DNA of 11,818 bases from Patescibacteria group bacterium (GTDB taxonomy: Bacteria > Patescibacteriota > UBA1384 > XYA2-FULL-43-10 > 1-14-0-10-43-13): contig JAKJEK010000015.1 in assembly GCA_022705465.1 (NCBI GenBank), positions 1 through 11,818 on the forward strand, read 5' to 3'. Every line of letters begins with the position of its first letter. Within the stretch, counting starts at the first letter, position 1. Below the pieces are notes generated by a model, which saw nothing but the letters and a program-made list of their open reading frames with translations, did no database searches and was not told where the DNA came from. Shown here one piece after another: positions 5,269-11,818 of the stretch. The position numbers and the translations under genes were made by a program.

Positions 5269-6035
5269 CATTGCTCTGGTGGAGGGCAAGTAATCACAGA
5301 AACACCAAGAGTAAACTGATACGGAAAATTAATCGTATCACATCGAACCTTAAAAAATTTGCTTCAGTTACTGCTTTGGGCATCGTTCTGCCAACCAGTC
5401 TTACGCCAATATTGGCCGGTGGATTGATTGGAAATGAAGCCAACAGTAACTTGAATCAAAGTAATTACGAGATCAAGTTCAATTCCGACTCACCTTTAGC
5501 TTTAAATGATTCCTGGGATGTTTCCGAGATTGTTCCTGGCGAGTCTGTTGCTGAGCGTGAGGCTCGAGAACAAAGAGAGAAAGCTGAAGCTCTTGCAAAA
5601 GAGCAAGCTGCTAAAAAACGAATTGCGGCTGAACGTGCCACAATCGTGAGAGAGAGGAGAGTTTCGAGTGCCCCTACAAACCTTGATGAGTTATATCTTC
5701 GTGCTGAGGCTGCCTATGGCGTTGATGCTAGATTGCTTCGCGCAATCCATTACGTCGAAACTGGTCAGTCTGGCTCAACGAGCCGATCGTCTTATGCCGG
5801 TGCCGTTGGCCCGATGCAGTTTATGCCTTCAACCTGGCGAAGATATGGCGTTGATGGTAATAATGATGGTGTTGCTGATATTACCAACGTGGAGGATGCT
5901 GTATTTGCTGCCGCTAACTATCTTAGGGCTAGTGGTTATCCAAATGTCCAGAAAGCTCTGTGGAGCTACAATCCTTCGCACCGCTACTACAGTAAGGTTA
6001 TGAATGTTGCATACTCGTTCGGTTTTGAAGGGTAA
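5265..6035 (+). CDS. Membrane-anchored or secreted lytic transglycosylase (SLT domain)
   Basis: Cell-wall enzyme that cleaves the MurNAc-GlcNAc bond of peptidoglycan, producing anhydro ends. The 256-residue product has a basic N-terminus, a hydrophobic segment at about 33-55 (signal peptide or anchor), a linker, a charged Ala/Glu/Lys/Arg-rich helix at about 94-132 that may form a coiled coil, and a C-terminal goose-lysozyme-like SLT domain at about 138-253. The likely catalytic residue is E165 in HYVETG. Supporting motifs are AVGPMQFMPSTWRRYG (180-195), the loop DGNNDGVAD (197-205), which resembles a calcium-binding DxNxDGxxD motif, and ALWSYNPS (231-238). A stop codon lies four codons upstream of the ATG, so it cannot start earlier in frame. 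It is the only clear plus-strand gene here, and may serve wall remodelling at division or assembly of surface machinery. Confidence 0.88.
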   Translation: MTLLWWRASNHRNTKSKLIRKINRITSNLKKFASVTALGIVLPTSLTPILAGGLIGNEANSNLNQSNYEIKFNSDSPLALNDSWDVSEIVPGESVAEREAREQREKAEALAKEQAAKKRIAAERATIVRERRVSSAPTNLDELYLRAEAAYGVDARLLRAIHYVETGQSGSTSRSSYAGAVGPMQFMPSTWRRYGVDGNNDGVADITNVEDAVFAAANYLRASGYPNVQKALWSYNPSHRYYSKVMNVAYSFGFEG

Positions 6036-6048
6036 ATAACCTAAATAA

Positions 6049-6086
6049 AAACAAAGAACCGTCCATTCGTGGGCGGTTCTTTGTTT
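6049..6086. terminator. Bidirectional terminator with UUCG loop
   Basis: A 17-bp stem with a single G-U pair is capped by TTCG (6066-6069). It lies between the convergent transglycosylase and enolase genes. On the minus strand the stem is followed by a T-rich tract, making a strong terminator for enolase. On the plus strand the T-rich part lies within and just after the right arm, so it should also end the transglycosylase transcript. Confidence 0.9.
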
Positions 6087-6102
6087 GGGGTAGTAACTTG
6101 TT

Positions 6103-7413
6103 TTAGAGTTGTAGGAAGCCTTTATTATTTGATGTGTCCCAGGTGGCAAAAGTTGCGTTGGCTCCAGCTTTTTCCTCAATTTCGAGGAGACGGTTATATT
6201 TGGCGGTTCGCTCGGCTCGACAAGGGGCGCCAGATTTGATGGCTCCACATCCACAGGCTACGGCAAGGTCGGCTATAAAGTCATCCTCTGTTTCTCCGGA
6301 GCGATGAGAGACAATGGCTTTAAAGCCGGCTTCTTCGGCAATTTTTATTGTTTCAAAGGTTTCGGTTAGAGTGCCGATCTGATTGGGTTTGATTAGAATG
6401 CCGGTCGTAGCATGGTACTCAATACCTTTTTTGAGGAGGTTTTGATTGGTGGCATATAGGTCGTCGCCGATTAGCTCAACTTTGTCGCCGATGCGCTGAG
6501 TCAGGTCGCGCCAGCCATCCCAATCATGCTCATCAAGCGCGTCTTCAATGGATATGATGGGATACTTTTCTACCCAGGTCTCGTAAAAGTCAACCATTTT
6601 TTGCGTTGTCAGAGAGCGATTTTCACGATGGAGCTGGTAAATGTCTTCCGAAAAGAATCGGCTGGCAGCGGGATCGAGCGCAATAAAGACGTCCTCTCCA
6701 GCATGGTAATTGGCGTCACGGATAGCCATAAGAAGCAGTTCCATAGCTTGCTCATTCGAAAAGAGCGATGGCGCAAATCCGCCTTCGTCGCCCACGAGCG
6801 GTTGGTAGCTCCTTTCCTCAAGTATTTTACCGAGGGCATGATATATTTCAGCTCCGACCCGAATGGCTTCTTTAAAATTGGGAAACTTGATCGGTACAAT
6901 CATAAATTCCTGAAAGTCTGTTGAGCCGATAGCGTGTTTACCGCCATTGAGAATGTTTAAGAATGGAATAGGGATGGTAATTTTATCCGTTGGTTTGCCG
7001 AGCAATTTGGCAATATATTGATAGAACGGAATATCCTGACTTTTTGCTGCTGCTTTGGCTGCGGCAAGAGAAACGGACAGTGTCGCGTTGGCGCCCAAGT
7101 GTGATTTATTTGGGGTGCCATCAAGCTGGATCATGGTGCGGTCAATTGCCTGAAGGTCTGTGACCTCCATTCCACCGATTTTTTCTTTAATAATCGTGTT
7201 GACGTTTTCAACGGCTTTAAGTACACCTTTTCCCTCGTAGCGGGACGGATCGCCGTCACGCAATTCCAGTGCTTCGTTCTCACCAGTGGAGGCACCGGAG
7301 GGAACAAATCCCTTGCCAAAAGTGCCATTATCAAGTTTAACTTCGCAGGCTACGGTTGGATTACCACGGGAATCGAGAATTTCTCTGGCTTTTATATCAA
7401 TTATTTTTGGCAT
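6103..7413 (-). CDS. eno: Enolase (phosphopyruvate hydratase)
   Basis: Glycolytic enzyme converting 2-phosphoglycerate to phosphoenolpyruvate in the cytosol; Mg-dependent dimer or octamer. At 436 residues it is full length. Visible features are the mobile loop PSGASTG (38-44), NGGKHA..TDFQEFMIVP (156-174), the catalytic acid in GDEGGFAPS (E210), metal ligands D247, E290 (SIEDALDEHDW) and D317 (IGDDLYATN), the catalytic base K342 in GILIKPNQIGT, SHRSGETED (369-377), and K393 in IKSGAP. The stretch around K393 carries three cysteines (C387, C389, C398) where E. coli enolase has none. The start has an excellent AGGAGGGG 4 nt upstream, and a promoter lies about 55 nt before it. It may also be read from the DUF3048 transcript, since no terminator separates them. 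Confidence 0.98.
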   Translation of the reverse strand: MPKIIDIKAREILDSRGNPTVACEVKLDNGTFGKGFVPSGASTGENEALELRDGDPSRYEGKGVLKAVENVNTIIKEKIGGMEVTDLQAIDRTMIQLDGTPNKSHLGANATLSVSLAAAKAAAKSQDIPFYQYIAKLLGKPTDKITIPIPFLNILNGGKHAIGSTDFQEFMIVPIKFPNFKEAIRVGAEIYHALGKILEERSYQPLVGDEGGFAPSLFSNEQAMELLLMAIRDANYHAGEDVFIALDPAASRFFSEDIYQLHRENRSLTTQKMVDFYETWVEKYPIISIEDALDEHDWDGWRDLTQRIGDKVELIGDDLYATNQNLLKKGIEYHATTGILIKPNQIGTLTETFETIKIAEEAGFKAIVSHRSGETEDDFIADLAVACGCGAIKSGAPCRAERTAKYNRLLEIEEKAGANATFATWDTSNNKGFLQL

Positions 7414-7468
7414 AAACCCCTCCTGAAGGTTTTAGAATTCTTATTTTGGTGAAATGTCTGCTGAGGTG

Positions 7469-7498
7469 ATTATATCAGCATACGATAATACTACTCAA
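7469..7498 (-). promoter_or_regulatory. Enolase promoter
   Basis: On the minus strand TTGAGT (7493-7498) and TATAAT (7469-7474) are separated by 18 nt, with TGA before the -10 (extended). The predicted start is near 7462, giving a leader of about 49 nt. It lies in the 100-nt gap after the DUF3048 gene and suggests expression of enolase independent of the upstream cluster. Confidence 0.65.
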
Positions 7499-7513
7499 CC
7501 TATATGGCCAGTG

Positions 7514-8695
7514 TTATTCGATAGTTATGCTATTGTTAGAATGAACAACACTAATCCAAAACTGGCCGCGATTGAACGTTATTTCTTCGCCTTTATCGTC
7601 ATAGAAAATTTCTCGGTCGCCCTTATTGGACTTTTTCCATGTACCATTAATTGTTTTCCCGTCAAGGAAAATTTTTGCGGGTCCACTGCCAACTGTGGTC
7701 ATCTCCCAGACAGCTTTGCCGTCACGGCTAACGATCTGTTTCCGATTTAAAGTCATTACGATGATATTTTTTGGTGAAAGCTGGTCTTTGGTGATTTGAT
7801 CAATATGGGGTTTGCCGGCCATTAGGCGTTTATACGAATTGGTGTTTTTGTCGTATTGGAATTGAACGTTGTAGGTTGGTGAAGAGTAGTCAATGCTAAT
7901 TAGTTGTGAATCAGGTAATGATAGCCGTTCTGTTTCTGTCGGTTCGTCTTTAAAGCGCAAGACATTGAAGTTGTTGGCTTTAGGATAACCATTATTTTCA
8001 GCTTGTTCGCGTAGCTTAATCGTCGAAGCATACATAGTGTGCTCGAGGCTAACGCCAGCTTTTCGTTCGCGCCAATAGGATGCCGGGTAAGCAAACTGAT
8101 CAAGGTCGAGAACTTTGTCGGCTTTGATTTGGTCAAGTGCGTTAATATTTCCGCCAACATGGGCGTAATAGGCGTCATAACCAAGCGCCCAGTCAACATA
8201 ATAAGTACGAGCAGATCGGACGGGGCCAACTTTTTCCGCTGAGTTTGTGCCGTAGAGGGCCATGAATCGGGTAATTCCGCCCTCGGCAATTGCTTCATAA
8301 ACAATGCTGGCCTTGTCGAGGCCGGCCTGTGGACGCGCTTCGGTGTGATTCTCTATCATAACTGCTAGAGGATGGTTATTGGCGCTATCTAGTGAGGCCA
8401 TAATGCCATCCAGGGGTGCTTGATAAAGTGATGGTTGGAGTTCTTTTGTTTGGTCTGGTGTAGAACTATCTGTGGTTTGTTGTGCAGTATTGTTGTTTGT
8501 CGGCTCATGTGTCAGGAAATATAAGCCTAAACCGAAAAGAGCAATAGTAATTATTCCGAGTGTGATCCAGAAGATCAATCGTTTCTTGGGGTTTGCAAAG
8601 AAGTCACGCACTTTTTGTCGCCATTTCTTTTTGGTTAGATCTGTCTTTGAGGTTGCGTTAAAGTTTTGTCTTTGATCTATTGTGGAATCTTTCAT
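7514..8695 (-). CDS. DUF3048 domain protein (YerB-like), membrane-anchored
   Basis: Extracytoplasmic protein of the DUF3048 family (Bacillus YerB type), whose function is unknown. The 393-residue product has a basic cytoplasmic N-terminus, one membrane segment at about 40-62, a Thr/Gln/Asn-rich linker (64-90), the N-terminal DUF3048 domain from about 107 (PLAVMIENHTEARPQAGL, then GGITRFMALYG, VGPVRSART, YYAHVGGN), and the C-terminal domain to the end (with WKKSNKGDREIFYDDKGE at about 353-370). Firmicute YerB is a lipoprotein; this one shows no lipobox cysteine and seems anchored by a helix. The ATG has GGGAG about 5 nt upstream. It follows the TrxB-like gene by 25 nt in the same run. The pairing with envelope neighbours suggests a wall or surface role, but this is inference. 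Confidence 0.88.
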   Translation of the reverse strand: MKDSTIDQRQNFNATSKTDLTKKKWRQKVRDFFANPKKRLIFWITLGIITIALFGLGLYFLTHEPTNNNTAQQTTDSSTPDQTKELQPSLYQAPLDGIMASLDSANNHPLAVMIENHTEARPQAGLDKASIVYEAIAEGGITRFMALYGTNSAEKVGPVRSARTYYVDWALGYDAYYAHVGGNINALDQIKADKVLDLDQFAYPASYWRERKAGVSLEHTMYASTIKLREQAENNGYPKANNFNVLRFKDEPTETERLSLPDSQLISIDYSSPTYNVQFQYDKNTNSYKRLMAGKPHIDQITKDQLSPKNIIVMTLNRKQIVSRDGKAVWEMTTVGSGPAKIFLDGKTINGTWKKSNKGDREIFYDDKGEEITFNRGQFWISVVHSNNSITIE

Positions 8696-8720
8696 AGGTT
8701 CTCCCGACTACTTCACATTG

Positions 8721-9644
8721 CTAGTGCCAATCGGCAATAATGCCACGCCGACCCTGTTGGCGTTGAATAAAATCAAAACAGGCCAAAGCTGCCTTTGCGC
8801 CTTCGCTGGCGGAGATAACAATTTGTTTATACGGTGTTGGTGTCAGATCCCCGGCGGCAAAGATACCAGGTACCGAGGTTTCCTGTTGGCCGTTGACGAT
8901 TATCTGATTTCTTTTATCAAGTTCGACGAGACCTTCAACGAGGGATCGGTCGACAATATAGCCGACCTCGATCATTACTCCACTAACTGACAGCTGCGTG
9001 CCGTCTTTTAAAACAAGACCATCGACGTGACTCTTTCCCGCTATTTCACTAACCTCAGCATTAAATATGGTTTTAATATTGGGAGATTCTTTGATTTTGT
9101 CGATCAGATATTGTTCACCAGTGAGTACGCTGCCTCGATGAATAAGGTAGACTGTATCAGATATTCTAGATGCCAACAGGGCGGCATCGATAGCTGAATT
9201 GCCGCCACCAACAACGGCAACGTCCTTGGCCTTGAAGAACGGTGCATCACAGGTAGCACAGTAAGTTACGCCATGGCCTTTTAATTTTGATTCTCCTGGA
9301 ACATTAAGTTCTCTTGGCTTTTTACCGAATGCTAGGATAATACTCCTGGCTCTATATTCAGTGCGATCGGTTTTGACAATAAAGTGTTGTTCTTGGGGTG
9401 TAATCGAAGTGGCGCTATCAAGGATAATTTCAGCCCCAAATTTTTCTGCCTGGTGCCGGAATTTAAGGGCCAATTCTGCCCCAGAGATGTGTTCGAATCC
9501 TGGGTAATTCTCGATGTCATAGGTTTTGGTAATCTGGCCACCGATGTCGCCACTTATTACCAATACTTTCATGGCTCGTCGTGAGGCATATATTGCGGCG
9601 GTAAGTCCGGCTGGACCAGCACCAATTACAATCGTGTCGTACAT
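8721..9644 (-). CDS. trxB: Thioredoxin reductase-like flavoprotein with altered cofactor motif
   Basis: FAD-dependent disulfide reductase that would pass electrons through a redox-active cysteine pair to thioredoxin. The 307 residues cover the whole low-molecular-weight TrxB fold: FAD-binding VIGAGPAGLTAA (6-17) and GGQ..DIENYPGF (35-50), the active site CATC (129-132), the nucleotide-binding VVGGGNSAIDAA (144-155), and the C-terminal FAD motif GIFAAGD (260-266). The NADPH-recognition segment, HRRxxxR in E. coli, reads HRGSVLTGE (169-177): the second and third arginines are Gly and Thr. NADH or another donor is therefore plausible. GGAG lies 8 nt before the ATG. No thioredoxin gene is in view, so the partner is unknown. 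Confidence 0.9.
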   Translation of the reverse strand: MYDTIVIGAGPAGLTAAIYASRRAMKVLVISGDIGGQITKTYDIENYPGFEHISGAELALKFRHQAEKFGAEIILDSATSITPQEQHFIVKTDRTEYRARSIILAFGKKPRELNVPGESKLKGHGVTYCATCDAPFFKAKDVAVVGGGNSAIDAALLASRISDTVYLIHRGSVLTGEQYLIDKIKESPNIKTIFNAEVSEIAGKSHVDGLVLKDGTQLSVSGVMIEVGYIVDRSLVEGLVELDKRNQIIVNGQQETSVPGIFAAGDLTPTPYKQIVISASEGAKAALACFDFIQRQQGRRGIIADWH

Positions 9645-9665
9645 AAATATTCTCCGAAGAAAGAG

Positions 9666-10088
9666 CTATGGTTTGATTAGATTTAAGCCAATTTTATTAT
9701 CGTGTTCACGAACGATTGGTTGGCTTAACGGTGTGATTATGATTTCGCAGGTGGCGCCAACAATTCCCTGGTCAAGATGGCCGCCAATAGCTGAAAATGA
9801 TTGATCGGCCAGGATTGCATGAATGTGGGTGACAACCTTGCCTTCGAGGAGGCCGACATTGCCAGTAAGGTTGGCGATTTCTCTAACACCCTTGAATTCC
9901 TGCCGGAAATACTGTTTCTCATTTAGATCATAGAGAGCAAGGGTGGCTTTTTCGACTGAGCCAAGACCGGAAATCCAGGCGCTACTAATTTTATGAGATG
10001 AGCAATACTCAATTATTGATGAGACAATCTCCGTGCCGCGGGGTAGAGTCAAAATATGGCTTAGCGGTGATATGGGTTCGTGTATCAT
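9666..10088 (-). CDS. PPC/DUF296 domain protein
   Basis: Stand-alone PPC (plant and prokaryote conserved, DUF296) domain of 140 residues. In plants this domain is joined to AT-hooks and helps DNA binding; the role of bacterial single-domain members is not settled. Visible features are SAWISGLGSVEKATLALYD (36-54), EIANLTGNVGLLEGK (70-84), THIHAILAD (87-95) and IGGHLDQG (101-108). H88, H90 and H104 sit where prokaryotic members often place a possible metal site. No AT-hook or other DNA-binding element is present. The ribosome-binding site is weak (CGGAAC). It lies between an unrecognised membrane protein and trxB, with gaps of 16 and 21 nt, so it is probably co-transcribed. Confidence 0.87.
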   Translation of the reverse strand: MIHEPISPLSHILTLPRGTEIVSSIIEYCSSHKISSAWISGLGSVEKATLALYDLNEKQYFRQEFKGVREIANLTGNVGLLEGKVVTHIHAILADQSFSAIGGHLDQGIVGATCEIIITPLSQPIVREHDNKIGLNLIKP

Positions 10089-10104
10089 AATTTGTTCCGT
10101 CTAG

Positions 10105-10365
10105 CTACAAAGCAAAGATAATTCTCGTGATAAAGAATTTTATCATAGTTAACAGGAAACTTCCAACATATTTCAATGCTGGCCATGTTCCCGGCAGCAA
10201 GATCAAAATAATTATCAAGATAATGCCCTTGGGGCTCTTAATGAATCGGTAGATTAGAAAGAGAAAGACGACAAGGAGGGATAAGGAAATCAGGGCCTGG
10301 TATCCAGGTGAGAACTTCATGATCAAGGTGTCGTATAGGTCAAAGGCCTTGTCGAGAAAGCTCAT
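10105..10365 (-). CDS. Small hydrophobic membrane protein, unrecognised
   Basis: An 86-residue protein I do not recognise. A short amphipathic start (1-20) is followed by hydrophobic segments at about 24-41 and 46-60, and a third, weaker one at about 65-84, separated by short basic turns (RFIKSPKG at 40-47, then KY and KFF). It starts 8 nt after the stop of the LytR_C gene; GGGAG overlapping that stop can act as its ribosome-binding site. The ORF fills the gap between two convincing genes in the same direction, which supports it being real. A role alongside the LytR_C membrane protein is inference from position only. Confidence 0.72.
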   Translation of the reverse strand: MSFLDKAFDLYDTLIMKFSPGYQALISLSLLVVFLFLIYRFIKSPKGIILIIILILLPGTWPALKYVGSFLLTMIKFFITRIIFAL

Positions 10366-10373
10366 GTTTGATA

Positions 10374-11204
10374 TTACTCCCGTCCAACTACTACAACAAC
10401 ATGATAGCTACCAGCAACGCTATCGGAGGATGTAACAATGGTGCTACGGTTACTAAGGGCTGCCGCTACTAAATTTGCTTCAGATTCCTTGCCAGTTTGG
10501 TGGTAGATGTATGTTTTAGTGTAGGAGAACCGACTGGCATTACTAACTACTCCGACTGTAAATCCTGCTTGAACGAGTTGGTTTTGAACCTTTTGTGCGG
10601 AGCCGGTGATGCCGTTGCCATTCAAGACTTTAATTTTAATACCTGATTTGTCCGGTGTTGTGTCTTGAGCCGGTTGGGTTGTTGGCACTGTTTGGTTCGT
10701 ATTTGGTGTGGTGTTAACAGCTGCGTCATTGCCAGTATCTTTGCCAGAGGAGTAATCCTGGGTGATTACCTCTCCAGTGTAGAATTCGGCTGATGATTGG
10801 GGCGGCTGCTGTGTGGTCTGGCTATTGTCAGGTGAACTATTTCTTTTAGCTACAAGTGGATATTGGCTTGCGGCAATTATTATAAGGGCTAATGCAGCTA
10901 TTGCCCAACCAATCCTTTTTTTACGCTTTGGTTTGTCAGCCGGTTGTTTGGAGTCACCATCATGTGATAGTGCGTGGCTAGTGGAGAAAAATTGGTCCTC
11001 GAGAGAACTTCTGGAGGTGTGTTCAGCATGGGAATGCTGTTGCTCGGTGGTTTGGTCTGTTGTCGGACTAGCGATATCAAAATGGTTCTCTGTCGGTGCA
11101 ACAGAGTTGGGGTGGTTTGTGGATAATACGCTTGAGTAATCAATTTCAAAACTAGGATGAACCGATCTAGGCCGACGTGGCCTGATATCATCAGAGATGC
11201 CCAT
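10374..11204 (-). CDS. Single-pass membrane protein with C-terminal LytR_C domain
   Basis: The 276-residue product has a long hydrophilic, Ser/Thr/His-rich N-terminal region (1-95), a basic patch KPKRKKR (91-97), one membrane segment (about 98-115), a Gln/Thr/Pro-rich linker (120-185), and a LytR_C domain (about 188-275) opening with KIKVLNGNGITGSAQKV (190-206). In LytR-CpsA-Psr proteins this domain follows a phosphotransferase domain that attaches glycopolymers to the wall; here no such catalytic domain is present. The orientation, cytoplasmic N-terminus with the LytR_C domain outside, is inferred from the basic patch. GAGGG lies 4 nt before the ATG, and a promoter sits about 45 nt upstream. 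It may be a binding or scaffolding subunit at the wall; function is not known. Confidence 0.85.
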   Translation of the reverse strand: MGISDDIRPRRPRSVHPSFEIDYSSVLSTNHPNSVAPTENHFDIASPTTDQTTEQQHSHAEHTSRSSLEDQFFSTSHALSHDGDSKQPADKPKRKKRIGWAIAALALIIIAASQYPLVAKRNSSPDNSQTTQQPPQSSAEFYTGEVITQDYSSGKDTGNDAAVNTTPNTNQTVPTTQPAQDTTPDKSGIKIKVLNGNGITGSAQKVQNQLVQAGFTVGVVSNASRFSYTKTYIYHQTGKESEANLVAAALSNRSTIVTSSDSVAGSYHVVVVVGRE

Positions 11205-11250
11205 TTTCCCTCACTTATCCCGGAATACCTTCCAGTTAGCTTACCGTTTC

Positions 11251-11280
11251 ATTATATCACCAGTTAGTGCCATTTTCTAA
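11251..11280 (-). promoter_or_regulatory. Promoter before the LytR_C gene
   Basis: On the minus strand TATAAT (11251-11256) is preceded directly by TGA, an extended -10. The best -35 candidate, TTAGAA (11275-11280, 18-nt spacer), is poor and lies within the end of the DUF362 gene. Transcription would begin near 11244, about 40 nt before the ATG, and would serve the LytR_C, small membrane protein, PPC, trxB and DUF3048 genes. Confidence 0.55.
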
Positions 11281-11818
11281 TACTTTCGAAGTTCTGGTGC
11301 ATTTTGAAATTCATTGTATGACCAGTCCAGCCATTACCAACAAAAAATACATCCTCATTTGATGCATTTAGAAGAGAAAGATAGCCAACGTCATTGATGT
11401 CTATTCCCATTAGTTGACAAGCCAACCAGTCAGCTGCCAAGGGATCTGAGGATGCGATAGCAAAGTGGGCTGGTACCATATCACCATTTATTGGGCCGTT
11501 GCCCTCCATTGCCTCGAAGGCATCGAGAACGGCTAGTTTCAAGGGAACGTGTTGATAGATCCGCTTGATATTCTCGTTAATGATAGCCGGGCCTTGATGA
11601 ATCATGGTTTTGCTGTTGATGATTTTTTTAAAACGGGTTGTTAGACGGGTTGCCAAATCGGTTGGTGGTCGAAGCAAACCGCCGACCGAAACGTTATTTA
11701 CGGCTCCCGTGTACACTACTGAATCATGGGTTTTTGGCGGGGACACGGAGATTAAATAATCAGCCTCGAGTAGTGTTTTTGAAAATTGCGCCTGCCACGG
11801 GCTTCCTCGGCGGTCCAA
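11264..11818 (-). CDS. DUF362 domain protein (5' part beyond window)
   Basis: The C-terminal 185 codons are visible; the frame is open at the right edge, where the first codon is TTG and is not evidence of a start. The sequence matches DUF362: EADYLISVSPPKTHDSVVYT (18-37), the TGAVNNVSVGGL segment (about 37-48), LAVLDAFEAMEGNGP (about 94-108), and ASSDPLAADWLACQLMGID (about 122-140). Many DUF362 proteins carry or accompany a ferredoxin-like iron-sulfur domain; the visible part has a single cysteine, so no cluster site is present here. Function in this family is poorly defined. The stop lies 60 nt before the LytR_C start, and the promoter for that gene overlaps this 3' end. Confidence 0.85.
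   Translation of the reverse strand: MDRRGSPWQAQFSKTLLEADYLISVSPPKTHDSVVYTGAVNNVSVGGLLRPPTDLATRLTTRFKKIINSKTMIHQGPAIINENIKRIYQHVPLKLAVLDAFEAMEGNGPINGDMVPAHFAIASSDPLAADWLACQLMGIDINDVGYLSLLNASNEDVFFVGNGWTGHTMNFKMHQNFESIRKWH

Noticed and set aside
5275..5285. GGTGGAGG inside the start of the transglycosylase, resembling a ribosome-binding site for a later start
   Set aside because: No ATG, GTG or TTG follows in frame at usable spacing; the match is given by the codons TGG TGG AGG.
6526..6924. Plus-strand 132-aa frame opposite enolase
   Set aside because: It is entirely antisense to an intact, full-length enolase, has no recognisable domain and no upstream signals.

Overview
The window looks like core chromosome from a small-genome bacterium of the Candidate Phyla Radiation (Patescibacteria) type. 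This is inferred from compact gene packing, shortened versions of familiar proteins (a cyclic-di-AMP phosphodiesterase-like HD protein reduced to two membrane segments, short YbeY, single-domain PPC protein), a membrane-anchored rather than lipidated DUF3048 protein, and a LytR_C-only protein. I cannot place it in a class. TGA serves as a normal stop (the yqeY end coincides with the expected family end), so the TGA=Gly code of Gracilibacteria/Absconditabacteria is unlikely. I see no mobile element, CRISPR array, tRNA or rRNA, and no gene-free stretch above 300 bases.

Left block, minus strand (about 1-4590): a strong promoter near 4561-4589 drives rpsU (TTG start), then yqeY, a minimal pgpH-like HD phosphohydrolase, ybeY and dgkA. 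These are tightly packed: pgpH starts on the yqeY stop, ybeY overlaps pgpH by 14 nt, and dgkA starts 2 nt after ybeY. After a 113-nt spacer the division genes ftsA and ftsZ follow; ftsZ runs off the left edge. The block joins ribosome/RNA maintenance, envelope lipid recycling and the cytokinetic ring in one direction of transcription. Both spacers around ftsA carry small hairpins, one of which includes the ftsA ribosome-binding site.

Centre (4654-6086): hinT (minus) and a secreted or anchored lytic transglycosylase (plus) diverge from a 269-nt region with a promoter on each strand. The transglycosylase is preceded by a 17-codon GTG-start reading frame that has a good ribosome-binding site and ends in an ATGA overlap with the transglycosylase start. 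The gene ends at a long UUCG-capped hairpin shared with the convergent enolase gene.

Right block, minus strand (6103-11818): a DUF362 protein (5' part beyond the window), then a promoter followed by a LytR_C membrane protein, an 86-aa membrane protein, a PPC/DUF296 protein, a thioredoxin-reductase-like flavoprotein, a DUF3048 protein, and enolase, which has its own promoter. Much of this block appears envelope-associated; the flavoprotein lacks the usual NADPH-phosphate-binding arginine.

Nothing here is clearly a new multi-gene system. The most distinctive leads are the coupled leader ORF, the altered cofactor motif in the TrxB-like enzyme, the stripped-down PgpH and the ftsA leader hairpins.
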